From Diplonema papillatum (Eukaryota > Euglenozoa > Diplonemea > Diplonemida > Diplonemidae): a DNA stretch of 64,000 nucleotides. Shown in pieces: positions 12,120-22,454 of this stretch. The stretch is taken from assembly GCA_030068145.1 (NCBI GenBank), contig JAPJBO010000386.1:62001-126000 (forward strand), in the 5' to 3' direction. A program made the translations under genes and the position numbers. Below the pieces are notes generated by a model. It saw only the letters and a program-made list of their open reading frames with translations. It did not search any database and was not told the origin of the DNA. Position 1 is the stretch's first letter, and each line of letters opens with the position of its first letter.

Positions 12120-12270
12120 GATAGCACCCTGTTCCTGCGGTTCTGCACTTATTCCTGCGCTTCTGACCACGGTCCAGTACTCCTGAACACCGCTCCTGAC
12201 CGCGGTTCTGCACTCCTGACCACGTTCCTGCCCTCCTGGCCATGCTCCTCGGTTCCTGAATCTACCAGGT
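12120..12270. repeat. Imperfect CTCCTGACC-type tandem repeats
   Basis: Short imperfect units such as GGTTCTGCACTCCTGACCAC recur four to five times. No coding sense is evident. Confidence 0.6.
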
Positions 12271-12614
12271 GTGACTGAGTGCGTGTGTGCTGGGCACTCG
12301 TGTTTGCACAGTGTCTGAGGGATCACTTGACTGTGTCAGGAGTGGCCGCGTTGGACAACTCGATGGGCTGACAAAGGCGTGTCGTTGTCGGTCGCAATCG
12401 GTTGCGGAGGTGTGCGAGGTGTCGCGGGTTCGTCTTATGCACCCGAGTGTACGTCCATCCCTCCTATCCCGTTTACTCCAGCTCTTGCACCCCTTCACTT
12501 GTCTGGTGGAGAAATGACCGCACTTCAGACACCGGTTCATTGTTTCTAGTGGCATTTCATCTGTATATCTGCATTTCAGGGTGGTAAAGCGGAAATTCTG
12601 TCTTTTTTCTGGAA

Positions 12615-12785
12615 TTTCAGTAAGTCTGACCATCTATGTAGTGATTCTGACCAGCTATTTAGTGAATCCGACCGGCTATTTAGCGAATATGACCAGCTAT
12701 TTAGTGAATCCGACCAGCTATTTAGTGAATCCCACCAGCTATTCAGTGCATCTGGCCGGCTATTTAGTGAATCTGGCCATAAAAC
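12615..12785. repeat. 21-bp tandem array, about 8 units
   Basis: Units of 21 bp read approximately GACCAGCTATTTAGTGAATC. Translated on the plus strand they give the seven-residue repeat TSYLVNP. The low divergence and lack of a longer conserved frame favour simple DNA repetition rather than a repeat protein. The 21-bp period is about half of the 41-bp period of the arrays at 7690 and 14570. Confidence 0.88.
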
Positions 12786-13117
12786 TGGAGGTTTTGGCCT
12801 GTTTTACCAACTTTTGGCACCCGCCAGTCACCGGTGAGGGCATTGCTGTGGATTTTGGATCCAGGTTGGGGTGTTTTCGACAAGATCAGAACCACAGGTG
12901 CTGCACAGGGAGCTTGTGACCCGCCGAGCGACCGAGGCCTATAAGGAGCTGAAAATGCCTCAAAAAGGCTCAAGAAGGCACTATTATGCACTGCAGACTG
13001 CCAAACACCCCCCACAAAGTCATCATGTGCTGAAAAAAGGGTGTTGGTTTTCAAAGATTGACCTAAAAAGCACTATAACGCCAGAAAAAGGCTAAGTGGC
13101 GCAGTTTTCAGAGTTTG

Positions 13118-14361
13118 CCCCCCCCTAGGGCAAAGTTGGATGGAAACGCCGTTTCTTTTAGTTTTTTCGAAATAAGGAAACGGAAACGGAAACGGAAACG
13201 GAAACGTTTCCGTTTCTTTTGAAGGAAACGCCGGGAGGCTCCTCCTTCGCGGGTCCTTCTGTGTGTCTGTCGGGTGTCCGTTTCCAGCCAATTTTTGGCT
13301 TTCCTTTCAGAGGGCGGGATCACCTTCTTCTTTTGATCTACCAGCGGGCACTTCTCTTCCTCCGTCTTCTGGCGGGCTCTCTGACTCTTCAGGGCCCTTC
13401 CTGGGCTGTTCTTCGACTTGGCTCGGCCCCTTCTTGTGTGTCGTCGCGGTCTCGTTTGTGCAGAGCAGTCGCCGGTGCTCACCGCTTTCTTTCGTCGGCG
13501 ATCTGGCACGAGCAAATAGGTAACCACAAGCTAATGATGCAGAATGTCGTCACATGTGGATGTTTTCTGACACCAGATTCCACTCTTCTGTGCCTACCAC
13601 TTCGTCTTCTGCTGCTTCCAACCCACGTTCTCATGTGAGTGGGGCTTTTTGAATCTGCCGTCCTCTTCTGCATTGCTTCCTGCCGTCGTTGTCTATGCTC
13701 CGACAACACTGACCGATGGCGCCCCTTCCCGTGACGGTTGCCACCCGTCGTCGTACGCAAAGTGCACTGTGGCAAGCGATGTTTAGCGGACACGTTACCT
13801 GCGTGGCCATCGCTTTTCTGGCGGGTCAACATTGCCCCGGCATACGTGTGCCCTTCTCACCTCCTGATGCTGATTGCACTCCCTCTTTGTCTTACGCCGC
13901 CGAAAAACCCCGGTCTTGTAGCCTGTGGCGCTGAACGATCGTATCTGTAGAGTCTATTATTGGAAGCGGATGTGCTTTCCCGATCGTCTTCAGCGCGTTG
14001 GCCAACGGCCTCGCATAACAGAGCATCGTCGTCACAGCCATTGGTGTAAAGAGCTGCAGACCTCAAAGTCATCACAACCGGATGCGTGTGGTTGCGTCTG
14101 CTCCACGCGGTCGCAACTCTTATGCTCCTTTCCTCCCTCTTTTCGGAGCCTCCTTGTCCATGGTTTCCCACTGGATTGCGGGGTCCGCCGTTCGGAACAC
14201 ATTTCCGGTCAGACCTTCAGCCAGTATACTAGTGGCATACCAGCCGTTTCTTTTGAAAAGAAACGGCGTTTCCATCCACCGCCAAAAAGAAGGAAACGGA
14301 AACGGAAACGGAAACGTTTCCAACGTTTCCATCCTACATAGCCCTAGGGGGGGGGGGCAGC
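13118..14361. mobile_element. Short terminal-inverted-repeat element with GGAAAC hexamers
   Basis: The left end reads CCCCCCCCTAGGGC followed by GGATGGAAACG. The right end is its inverse, CGTTTCCATCC near 14325 and GCCCTAGGGGGGGGGGGC to about 14361. Inside each end lie runs of the hexamer GGAAAC (13168-13210 and 14290-14316) meeting inverted GTTTCC copies, so both ends can fold back. The interior of about 1.1 kb shows no transposase domain, so this looks like a non-autonomous element. I could not confirm a target-site duplication. Confidence 0.65.
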
Positions 14362-14569
14362 CTGGAACTTTGCTTGGCCCTTGACCCCCGCCTACGGTGA
14401 GGTCCTTTTTGGGGGGTTTTTTTGGTGGCCTTACCAGCCTCACGACAATGGGGGGGGTCCGGGGGGCTTCGCCCCCCGGCGAACGGTACGGTACATGAGT
14501 TTGCTCGAAATGAGCGGTCCGGGGGCCACACCACTCGGCGACCCGTTCCAGCAGGTACTTTGCGGTCGA

Positions 14570-16055
14570 ATTGGGCAGGTAACGCTCGTGTAACGCTAGT
14601 TTACAGCCATACTTGGTATGTCACGCTCATGTAACGCTACGTTACAGTCGAATTTGACATGTCACGCTCGTGTCACGCTACTTTGGAGTCGAATTCGACA
14701 TGTAACGCTCGTGTCACGCTACTTTACGGTCGAATTGGGCAGGTAACGCTCGGGTAACGCTAATTTACAGTCATATTTGGTATGTCACGCTCATGTAACG
14801 CTACGTTACAGTCAAATTTGACATGTCACGCTCGTGTCACGCTACTTTGGAGTCGAATTCGACATGTAACGCTCGTGTCACGCTACTTTACGGTCGAATT
14901 GGGCAGGTAACGCTCGGGTAACGCTAATTTACAGTCATATTTGGTATGTCACGCTCATGTAACGCTACGTTACAGTCAAATTTGACATGTCACGCTCGTG
15001 TCACGCTACTTTGGAGTCGAATTCGACATGTAACGCTCGTGTCACGCTACTTTACGGTCGAATTGGGCAGGTAACGCTCGGGTAACGCTACGTTACAGTC
15101 AAACGTTACGAATTTGACATGTCACGCTCGTGTCACGCTACTTTACGGTCGAATTCGACATGTAACGCTCGTGTCACGCTACTTTACAGTCGAATTTGGC
15201 AGGTAACGCTCGTGTAACGCTACTTTACAGTCGAATTGGGCATGTAACGCTCGTGTAACGCTACGTTACAGTCGAATTTGACATGTCACGCTCGTGTCAC
15301 GCTACTTTGGAGTCGAATTCGACATGTAACGCTCGTGTCACGCTACTTTACGGTCGAATTGGGCAGGTAACGCTCGGGTAACGCTAATTTACAGTCATAT
15401 TTGGTATGTCACGCTCATGTAACGCTACGTTACAGTCAAATTTGACATGTCACGCTCGTGTCACGCTACTTTGGAGTCGAATTCGACATGTAACGCTCGT
15501 GTCACGCTACTTTACGGTCGAATTGGGCAGGTAACGCTCGGGTAACGCTAATTTACAGTCATATTTGGTATGTCACGCTCATGTAACGCTACGTTACAGT
15601 CAAATTTGACATGTCACGCTCGTGTCACGCTACTTTGGAGTCGAATTCGACATGTAACGCTCGTGTCACGCTACTTTACGGTCGAATTGGGCAGGTAACG
15701 CTCGGGTAACGCTAATTTACAGTCATATTTGGTATGTCACGCTCATGTAACGCTACGTTACAGTCAAATTTGACATGTCACGCTCGTGTCACGCTACTTT
15801 GGAGTCGAATTCGACATGTAACGCTCGTGTCACGCTACTTTACGGTCGAATTGGGCAGGTAACGCTCGGGTAACGCTAATTTACAGTCATATTTGGTATG
15901 TCACGCTCATGTAACGCTACGTTACAGTCAAATTTGACATGTCACGCTCGTGTCACGCTACTTTGGAGTCGAATTCGACATGTAACGCTCGTGTCACGCT
16001 ACTTTACGGTCGAATTTGGCAGGTAACGCTCGGGTAACGCTAATTTACAGTCAAA
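14570..16055. repeat. 41-bp monomer array in 164-bp higher-order units
   Basis: Monomers of 41 bp carry GTAACGCT or GTCACGCT pairs followed by TTTAC-GTCGAATT variants. Four variant monomers form a 164-bp unit, measured from successive TTGGGCAGG positions (14735 and 14899). This unit is repeated about eight times with little divergence. The array ends a few bases before the transposase ATG at 16060, so it forms the 5' leader of that gene and is probably part of the transposon. Confidence 0.95.
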
Positions 16056-16059
16056 TTAG

Positions 16060-18102
16060 ATGTCGCGGTGGGTAGACTTGTCGTCGCCACTACTGGTGAA
16101 GGAAGTTTTCGTCGGCCTAGTATCGGCCGTCGCGCTCCCAGCACGGAAACCGAGGCTTAAGGGCACGAGGATCCCAAAGCAGAAGAACGCAGCTGCTCCA
16201 CCGACGGCGAAGACACCGAAGGCGGCGGTACAAACCCCGTCTGCCGTCGCAGCTGCTTTAGGCGTCAAACCCATCACCGCGTTCTTCGCTGCCAGAGGAC
16301 CCTTGCCACCTCCATCTGCGTCGGAGCCCTCGTCCGCGAACAAGCCTGCGGTCACTGTCAAGCCGACAATTGCAAAGGGGCAAGCAACGACAACCTCGAA
16401 AGCGCGCTGTTCGAAGTCGAGCGAGAAGGTTGCTGCCAAGCCGGCACCAACCCCGAAAGTGCAAAGCTCGAACAGAAAAGCTGCTGCCAAGCCAGCTCCG
16501 AAGGGCTCAACTGCTAAGGGGCAGACATCCGCCCCGACAGCCACGAAGAAGACGAACAAAAAGAAGAAGTTTGGTGCAACTGGAGAGGCAGCCTTTGCCG
16601 CCATAGACGAAGTGCTGAAGCAGATGAGCCTGCATCCTCGTCACGTATATGGGTGGAGCTCGGACGACGGATCGACGATGACAGGTTGCGACAACGGTGC
16701 CGCGGCGTTGATGGGGAAGGCGGCTGGGCGGTCTCTGGCGATGAGCATGGACGCTGCACACAGAATGCAGGTCAAGATGAAAATCTTGCTAGACTGCCCA
16801 GCGAAAGACATGACGTCTGTGCTCCGCCAGATTAACAGCATCTTTCGGGGAAGCAATCTTCTTCGCCGGGCTCTCGAGGACGCGATGGGCCATAAGATGC
16901 CAAAGCCGGACGCGAGCTGGCGCATTCGTTGGATGAAGAAGTGGGAGAGGTCTTTCGCCAACGCTTGCACCCCTGGCATGCGGGAGGGATGGCTGGCTGT
17001 ATTGAGTGACAGGGAACTCTTCAGCCGGGCGAAGACGAAGAAATCAAAAAAAAAAAGCCAAGCTGCAGACATGGAGGTAAAGCTTCTGAAAAGAGGAAAG
17101 CTCTGTGACCGCTTGAAGAAAGCCTCCTTCGCTTCGGATCTGAAGTATTTGCACGAATTGTTTCGTACAATTGCCTCCCCGCAGCTTGTTGCCCAGCTTG
17201 AAGCAGGACTGGCTTGCGAGATAGAAGGAGCCGTTCGCAATACTCAAATGCGACTGTGCAAAATGGCCATCGACAACACCGTTCCGAAAAGGTTTCGGGC
17301 TATTCACCAGGACATAACCAAACTTATGGTCCCGGAAGTAGTTCTTTCGGAACACGTGGTGCTTGCGAACCTGGTCGTAAGCTGTGTTCTCTGCAAAGAG
17401 GCGGAACTACGGCAACCAGGCTTCAGGAATGACGCGTGGGAGAGTCTGTGCTCCTTTGCTGACGTACCGCCAAAGAGTCTGTTGCAGGAGTGGCAGACTC
17501 TAAAGGCTGCAGCCATAGCCTTCAAGAAGAGTTCGGGCGCACCGAACCCATTGCAGTTCTGGTCGGAGCGACTGGCCTCGTACGCGGACATGACAGAAAA
17601 TGTCCCGCGCGTGGTGCAAGTTGCCATCTGCTGCACGTGCGCTAGTAGCGCCGGCGTAGAGCGTGACTTCGGTCAGATGCGGGCGCGACTGCCCTCAGTA
17701 CGCAACCGGACGAAAGTGCCAAGCGTCAGTGCAGAGCTGATGTTGGTGAAAAACGGTCCGAGGGATGATGCTGCTGCAAGGGAGCTCATCGAGACCGGAA
17801 GTAGACTTTGGTGGGCGCAGAAACGTCGACGGGCCGCTGGTGACGGCCGGAAGAAAACAGAACCGGCTCCAGATTCCAAGTGGGAAAAACTGGAGGCAGT
17901 TAATGTCAGGTTTGCCGCTGACGGAAAGACTCTCTTCGATAAGGCAGTTTTAGTGTTGACTGCATTTGAAGAAGAAGAAGAAGTTGAAGAAGATGAAGAA
18001 GAGACAGAGGAAGATTCTACGTCTTCCAGTTCGTCCTCCTCTTCCCTTTCCTCGTCCTCGTCCTCGTCCTCGTCCCCGTCTTCGTCCCGGTCCGACGAAT
18101 GA
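16060..18102 (+). CDS. hAT-like transposase, 680 residues, atypical N-terminus
   Basis: This is predicted to cut and paste the surrounding element. Residues 1-175 are Ala/Pro/Lys/Ser-rich without the BED zinc finger usual in hAT proteins. From 176 a folded region begins: GCDNGAAALMGKAAGR (Asp211) and MDAAHRMQVKMK (His234) match the hAT block with the second catalytic Asp and the following [C]-x-x-H. A C-terminal block around 528-566 (SSAGVERDFGQMRARL, then LMLVKN) matches the hAT dimerisation domain. The tail is acidic then poly-Ser (about 630-680), coded by simple GAA and TCC runs. The usual first Asp block is not evident, so activity is doubtful. The start was chosen because it follows the repeat array immediately, and no other Met precedes the conserved region in a better context. 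Confidence 0.8.
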   Translation: MSRWVDLSSPLLVKEVFVGLVSAVALPARKPRLKGTRIPKQKNAAAPPTAKTPKAAVQTPSAVAAALGVKPITAFFAARGPLPPPSASEPSSANKPAVTVKPTIAKGQATTTSKARCSKSSEKVAAKPAPTPKVQSSNRKAAAKPAPKGSTAKGQTSAPTATKKTNKKKKFGATGEAAFAAIDEVLKQMSLHPRHVYGWSSDDGSTMTGCDNGAAALMGKAAGRSLAMSMDAAHRMQVKMKILLDCPAKDMTSVLRQINSIFRGSNLLRRALEDAMGHKMPKPDASWRIRWMKKWERSFANACTPGMREGWLAVLSDRELFSRAKTKKSKKKSQAADMEVKLLKRGKLCDRLKKASFASDLKYLHELFRTIASPQLVAQLEAGLACEIEGAVRNTQMRLCKMAIDNTVPKRFRAIHQDITKLMVPEVVLSEHVVLANLVVSCVLCKEAELRQPGFRNDAWESLCSFADVPPKSLLQEWQTLKAAAIAFKKSSGAPNPLQFWSERLASYADMTENVPRVVQVAICCTCASSAGVERDFGQMRARLPSVRNRTKVPSVSAELMLVKNGPRDDAAARELIETGSRLWWAQKRRRAAGDGRKKTEPAPDSKWEKLEAVNVRFAADGKTLFDKAVLVLTAFEEEEEVEEDEEETEEDSTSSSSSSSSLSSSSSSSSSPSSSRSDE

Positions 18103-18789
18103 GCAGAGGTGACGCAGAGATTTCTCGTTGCAAGAACGTTAGTGTCGAGCAAACGACATCCCTTGAGTTCAGCTCGGGTTCTGTTATTGCAGAAACAAAA
18201 ACAAATGATTTTGCTAGCGTATTCTGGAGGAAACTAGCTTCACGATCACATACTAACCGCGGCATACTTTTTGTGCAAGCCCGACGCTGGGAGACAGTCT
18301 CGTCTGATGACGCAGAAGCCTTCGTGCTCTCGCCGTTTTTTTCTTAGCTCTTAGCAAGGTGCAATAAGACCATCCTGTACAGGCATGGAACGACCAAACA
18401 CATCCACTCCCCGATGGTGCAGATGAGCTTAATTTGCAACCAACCGAGCTACAGCAGTGAGCCTTGGCCAGTGGCGAACGAGGGTGGCAGGCTCGTCTAC
18501 AAAGTGTGTCTGAGCCCTTCATGAGGTAGAGCCGATGAACATGCATGAGCTTCGAGTATTGTCTGCGGGTCATCGCGCCTGTCCCGTGTTCCAGCGAGCA
18601 TACCTTTCTGCAAAAACCTAGAGACAAGTCAATATCGAAAGCCCTGGTGAAGTTCAGACGTGCTAATGACTCGTCAAGCGAAGGACATTTCGTACCATAA
18701 ACGGCTAACAGGACAATTCTGCTGGAAATCTCAGCTAGCTTGCCAAGCCAGCATCCCTTCTACCGTGCGCCGGATGGAGCCCTCCCGGA
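18103..18789. other. Transposase 3' region, no further gene
   Basis: No conserved frame is visible after the transposase stop. The stretch leads into the subterminal motifs at 18790-18920. Confidence 0.5.
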
Positions 18790-19025
18790 CCTTCCCCTGT
18801 CACACAGCATCACGCGGCGTAAAAAGACCAATATCGACCGTCACACAGCATCACACGACGTAACCAGGCCAAATTCGACCGTCACAAACCGCCAAATTCG
18901 ACCGTCCCACAGTGTAAGCCTGTAAGGCCACCTGTTTGTTGTGTACCGTACCGTGCCCCGGGGGGGCTGCCCCCCGGACCCCCCATGCAAGCAGTTTGAT
19001 TTACCGTACCGTTCGGCGGGGGGTG

Positions 19026-19476
19026 AAGCTCGGACCCGGAGTCGTGCGGGTAGGGCCATGTACTTGCATTTTTACTGAAACCTACCTACCGGTAAAACCT
19101 GACGGCGAAGGTGGTCTGTAGGGAAAAAGTCAGCGAAAAAAATTTTTTTTTGAGTGCCGGAATGACCTAAAAACCGCGCTTCGTAAATTTTTTTTCGCCC
19201 CAATTTCCCAGGAGGTTTTGACCATTTCACCTTAGAGAATCTGGTGTCCACCCAAAAAAAACCTAAAACCCCTGCTTGGCCCTTGGCCCCGAGGCCCAGA
19301 TCTTATGTTCCACCCTGGGGGGGGGGGCGGGGAACACTTGGGGAAGCTAAAAGTGAGGCAACAACAAAACCCGGCTGTGGTCAGGACGGAGCGAGGAGAT
19401 TCGAAAGGGGCAGGGGTGTGGGTTGCATACAGAAATAGGGGCCCAACAGAAGAGGGTTCCAAATTTGGGCCGCTAG
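19026..19476. other. Intron B-C stretch, no gene recognised
   Basis: Poly-A/T runs near 19140-19195 and a G-run near 19315-19330 are present. The words CTTGGCCCTTG and CCACCCTGGGGGGG recall the sequence just outside the element at 13118-14361. No coding features are seen. Confidence 0.4.
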
Positions 19477-20345
19477 CGCCACCATCATGTGCAAGACCCG
19501 CACATGATCCGGTGATAGCGTCGTGTTGTGCACAGCATCAGCATGACCCCTGGCCGTCGGTTGCTGGCGCCAACGGGGGGATTCAGACGGGGGGGTTCCG
19601 GCTGCGTGATATTGTCCAGCCTCTATGCCGTCAGACGACTCTTTCGTTTTTTGTCAAAAATTTGCGACAGCGCAGAGAAGTGCCTTTCCACAGCAGCTTC
19701 AGACACAGCGAATGGGAAAGTGCAAGCGCCGACTCGCTGCGAACGCACACAATTCGTAGAGAACTGCGAGTATTCCTCCTCACATTCTGAAAGTGCACCC
19801 TCGATTTGGCGTAGACCTTGGGGTACCGAAAGTGTCTCTGCGCCGAGCAGATTCTTTCCGTCTCCTCTGCGTCGTAGTTGGTGGGTCTCATTGCAGGGCT
19901 GAGAGCTTCAAATACTTGCAAGGCGTCGAAGCCGTAGTTCTTTTTCTTGCGTTCTTCTGCCGCACAAGCTGCATCGAAGACGCCGCGCCTGTTAACAGTC
20001 CTTGAGTGTCTGTTCTACCTTTTTTTAGTCGTTCTGATAGCTTTGTTGTAATAGTCAGAATCGGAGACAAAACGGAGAAGTGCCGTTCCACGGCAGCTTC
20101 AGACACCGCGAATGGGAAAGTGCAAGCGCTGACCCGCTTAGAACGCCGACAATTCGTAGAACTGCGAGTATTCCTCCTCTCATTCTGAGAGTCACCTTCC
20201 CATTTGGCGTAGACCTTGGGGTACCGAACGTGTTCTCTCTGCGCCGAGCAGATTCTTTCCGTCTCCTCTGCGTGGGTTTCATTGCAGGGTTGAGAGCTTC
20301 AAATACTTGCAAGGCGTCGAATCCGTAGTTCTTTTTCTAGCGTTT
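19477..20345 (-). repeat. Dispersed repeat module, copy 2
   Basis: The first 314 bp repeat 10909-11220. The module then continues with the block GCGCCGAGCAGATTCTTTCC through CAAATACTTGCAAGGCGTCG, followed by TCTACCTTTTTTTAGTCG and another SEAAVERHFS-type sub-unit at about 20070. The sub-unit and block alternate. On the minus strand the block reads a frame beginning MQVFEAL with PTNYDAEETERICSA. I see a repeating domain pair (MQVFEAL block, then SEAAVERHFS block) but no intact gene. Confidence 0.6.
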
Positions 20346-20579
20346 ATTTGTGGTTTAGAGGTTCGGTGTTTTAGGGTCTCCGGTTGACCATTGAGGCTGT
20401 GAGGCGGGTAGTAGGTACTTAACTACGGCTAGCCTTGTTTGTAAGTGTGTTGCGACCGACACCAAGAAGAAATTCGCTTTGAATTTAGTTTGGGCCCCCC
20501 ACGCGCATGCATGTTGAGCATTGAGTTCTTTAAGGTGCAAGTGCCATCAAGGCAGGCAAGCACTGTTCACGGGCTAGTG

Positions 20580-21010
20580 TTACTTTATGACGTCGTCCGT
20601 CGGGAGAGTCAACGATGATGAGGATGTGGTCAAACTAGTCATTTCCAAGTCAAGTTCAATTCCCGCTCGCTTTCGCGGTGCGGACTTTCCGGGCCGGTTT
20701 GGCTGTTTCCGGGTCGACGATGGGGAAGAAGTCAGGCATTCCATTTCGTGATCGAGCGTAGAGTTGTTCACGGCCTGCCGCGATCGCTTCGATCTTCGTG
20801 GCTTCCCTGTCGGGGATGCGAGCTTCGAGGACTCCTGCAGGGGTCGCTTCCGCCTCCTTCTGGGAGGCGCGTCTTTGGGCTCGCCGGTTGGCGTGCGCGG
20901 AAGGGTTGTTTGTATGGGGATGATGTTCCCCGTCTTGGGCGACGGTGATGATGACGGTGATGAAGGCGGGGAGGTTGGTGAGCTGGTGAGGTACCGCGCC
21001 GCTCGCGTGC
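20580..21010 (-). pseudogene. LINE-like C-terminal tail fragment, copy 1
   Basis: On the minus strand a basic, Pro/Ser-rich stretch (PPRRRRKRPLQ, RRSKRSRQAV) ends in an acidic-aliphatic/Ser signature (GIELDLEMTSLT, SSSSL, TDDVIK) and stops. The same end signature, in diverged form, closes the frame at 21834-22321. A near-identical copy lies at 28500-28920. I infer the C-terminus of a LINE polyprotein whose RT part is missing. Confidence 0.5.
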
Positions 21011-21590
21011 GTTGCAGGCCGTGCCTTACCGCGGAGCAGATTCTTTCCGTCTCCTCTGCGTCGTAGTTGGTGGGTCTCATTGCAGGGCTGAGAGCTTCAA
21101 ATACTTGCAAGGCGTCGAAGCCGTAGTTCTTTTTCTTGCGTTCTTCTGCCGCACAAGCTGCATCGAAGACGCCGCGTCTGTTAACAGTCCTTGAGTGTCT
21201 GTTCTACCTTTTTTTAGTCGTTCTGATAGCTTTGTTGTAATAGTCAGAATCGGAGACAAAACGGAGAAGTGCCGTTCCACGGCAGCTTCAGACACCGCGA
21301 ATGGGAAAGTGCAAGCGCTGACCCGCTTAGAACGCTCACAATTCGTAGAACTGCGAGTATTCCTCCTCTCATTCTGAGAGTCACCTTCCCATTTGGCGTA
21401 GACCTTGGGGTACCGAACGTGTTCTCTCTGCGCCGAGCAGATTCTTTCCGTCTCCTCTGCGTCGTAGTTGGTGGGTTTCATTGCAGGGTTGAGAGCTTCA
21501 AATACTTGCAAGGCGTCGAATCCGTAGTTCTTTTTCTAGCGTTTATTTGTGGTTTAGAGGTTCGGTGTTTAGGGTCTCCGGTTGACCATT
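21011..21590 (-). repeat. Dispersed repeat module, copy 3
   Basis: Same module as 19477-20345: MQVFEAL block, TCTACCTTTTTTTAGTCG, SEAAVERHFS sub-unit, then the MQVFEAL block again. Here the minus-strand frame is open through both blocks for 144 codons (21077-21511), the longest uninterrupted version in the window. Confidence 0.6.
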
Positions 21591-21833
21591 GAGGCTGTGA
21601 GGCGGGTAGTATGAGGTTAGTAGGTACTTTAACTACGGCTAGCCATGTTTGTAAGTGTGTTGCGACCGACACCAAGAAGAAATTTGCTTTGAATGTAGTC
21701 TTGGGCCCCCCACGCGCATGCATGTTGAGCATTGAGTTCTTTAAGGTGCAAGTGCCATCAAGGCAGGCGAGCACATGCTGAGCAGTGTGAACTTGAAATG
21801 CAGGTACCACAGGGGTAAGCTTGCATTTGTCAT

Positions 21834-22321
21834 AGGCTAGGTTTGAATACGTCGTCCGAGGACGATCTCAAAGCGGACGAGGACGGTGATAATAGGCTGG
21901 TGATAACCAGCTCCATTTTTCGTTTGTTGCGCTTTCGCGCCGGCTGTCCTGCCGAAGCAGTCGCTCGAGGCGATCCTGACATGGATGAGGATGAAGTCGA
22001 GGTGGCAGGGCTGGTGATATCCAGCTCCATTCTCGAAATGTTGCGCTTTCGCGCCGCGTGCTTTTTTCCGGGTTTTCCCGCCGGGTCATTCGGTGGTGTC
22101 GGGAGTCGGGCTCTTTTCTGCCCCTTTCTTGGTGGTGTCGCTCGGGCCGGCTCGGTCGGAGCGTGCTTTTTCGCCATCTTGGCCGCCTTTGGGGACGCTT
22201 GACGCGTCCTCTTCATGCGCGGTGGTGTCGTCGGCTTCTGTCGGCCCTTCTTCCGCGGCGTTGTTGGCTTCGGCTTAGCGGGGGCTGGCTTCCGGGGTGC
22301 TGGCACGTGGTGGCCCTTTTT
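21834..22321 (-). pseudogene. LINE C-terminal tail, separated from its body by a retrotransposon
   Basis: The minus strand encodes a Lys/Arg/Pro-rich region (KPAPAKPKPTTPRKKG, RMKRTRQ) followed by two repeats of the form RKR-x-ME-L-x-ITS-x-SSS, and ends DDVFKPSL-stop. It lies on the far side of the tyrosine-recombinase element at 22316-26236 from the zinc-knuckle fragment at 26296-27726. The two are therefore probably one gene interrupted by that insertion. The reading frames on the two sides differ by one base at a run of five A (minus strand). Confidence 0.6.
22278..22321. repeat. 44-bp direct repeat at left flank of the retrotransposon
   Basis: The segment from GCGGGGGCTGGC to GGCCCTTTTT is repeated exactly at 26251-26294. 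Both copies continue outward into the interrupted LINE, so they look like an unusually long target-site duplication. Confidence 0.85.
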
Positions 22322-22452
22322 CGTAGTAACAAGTAATTGTAAACACGAAAGAGAACGCTGGCAGCGTGTTTGGGAGAAGATTAGCCTACCGATCATATTC
22401 ACTCACTATCACTCACTAACAGGCTAATCCTCCCCCGGCACGTACAAACAAA
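22316..22452. repeat. Left 137-bp terminal direct repeat
   Basis: Identical in sequence to 26100-26236. It runs from CTTTTTCGTAGTAACAAG to CGTACAAACAAA and ends two to three bases before the ATG of the Gag-like frame. It contains a short inverted pair, GATTAGCCTA / TAGGCTAATC-like (22380 and 22419), bracketing ACTCACTATCACTCACTAAC. Confidence 0.95.
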
Positions 22453-22454
22453 AA

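Larger units (their letters stand above)
14447..19025 (+). mobile_element. hAT-like DNA transposon with long subterminal repeat arrays
   Basis: The outer left sequence GGGGTCCGGGGGGC...ACGGTACGGTAC (14447-14495) is repeated in inverse at 18943-18985 (GTACCGTACCG...CCCCGGACCCC). A second partial inverse copy at 18998-19025 makes the right end double. Between these ends lie a 41-bp array, one transposase frame and a short set of inverted subterminal motifs at 18790-18920 containing AATTCGACCGTC, the inverse of the array motif GACGGTCGAATT-type. The layout fits a transposase-binding subterminal region at both ends. Eight-base target duplications expected of hAT elements were not found at the boundaries I chose, so the exact ends are uncertain. 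Confidence 0.7.

Noticed and set aside
21077..21511. A real 144-codon minus-strand gene
   Set aside because: It is one of several copies of the dispersed module, and most other copies are frameshifted at different points.
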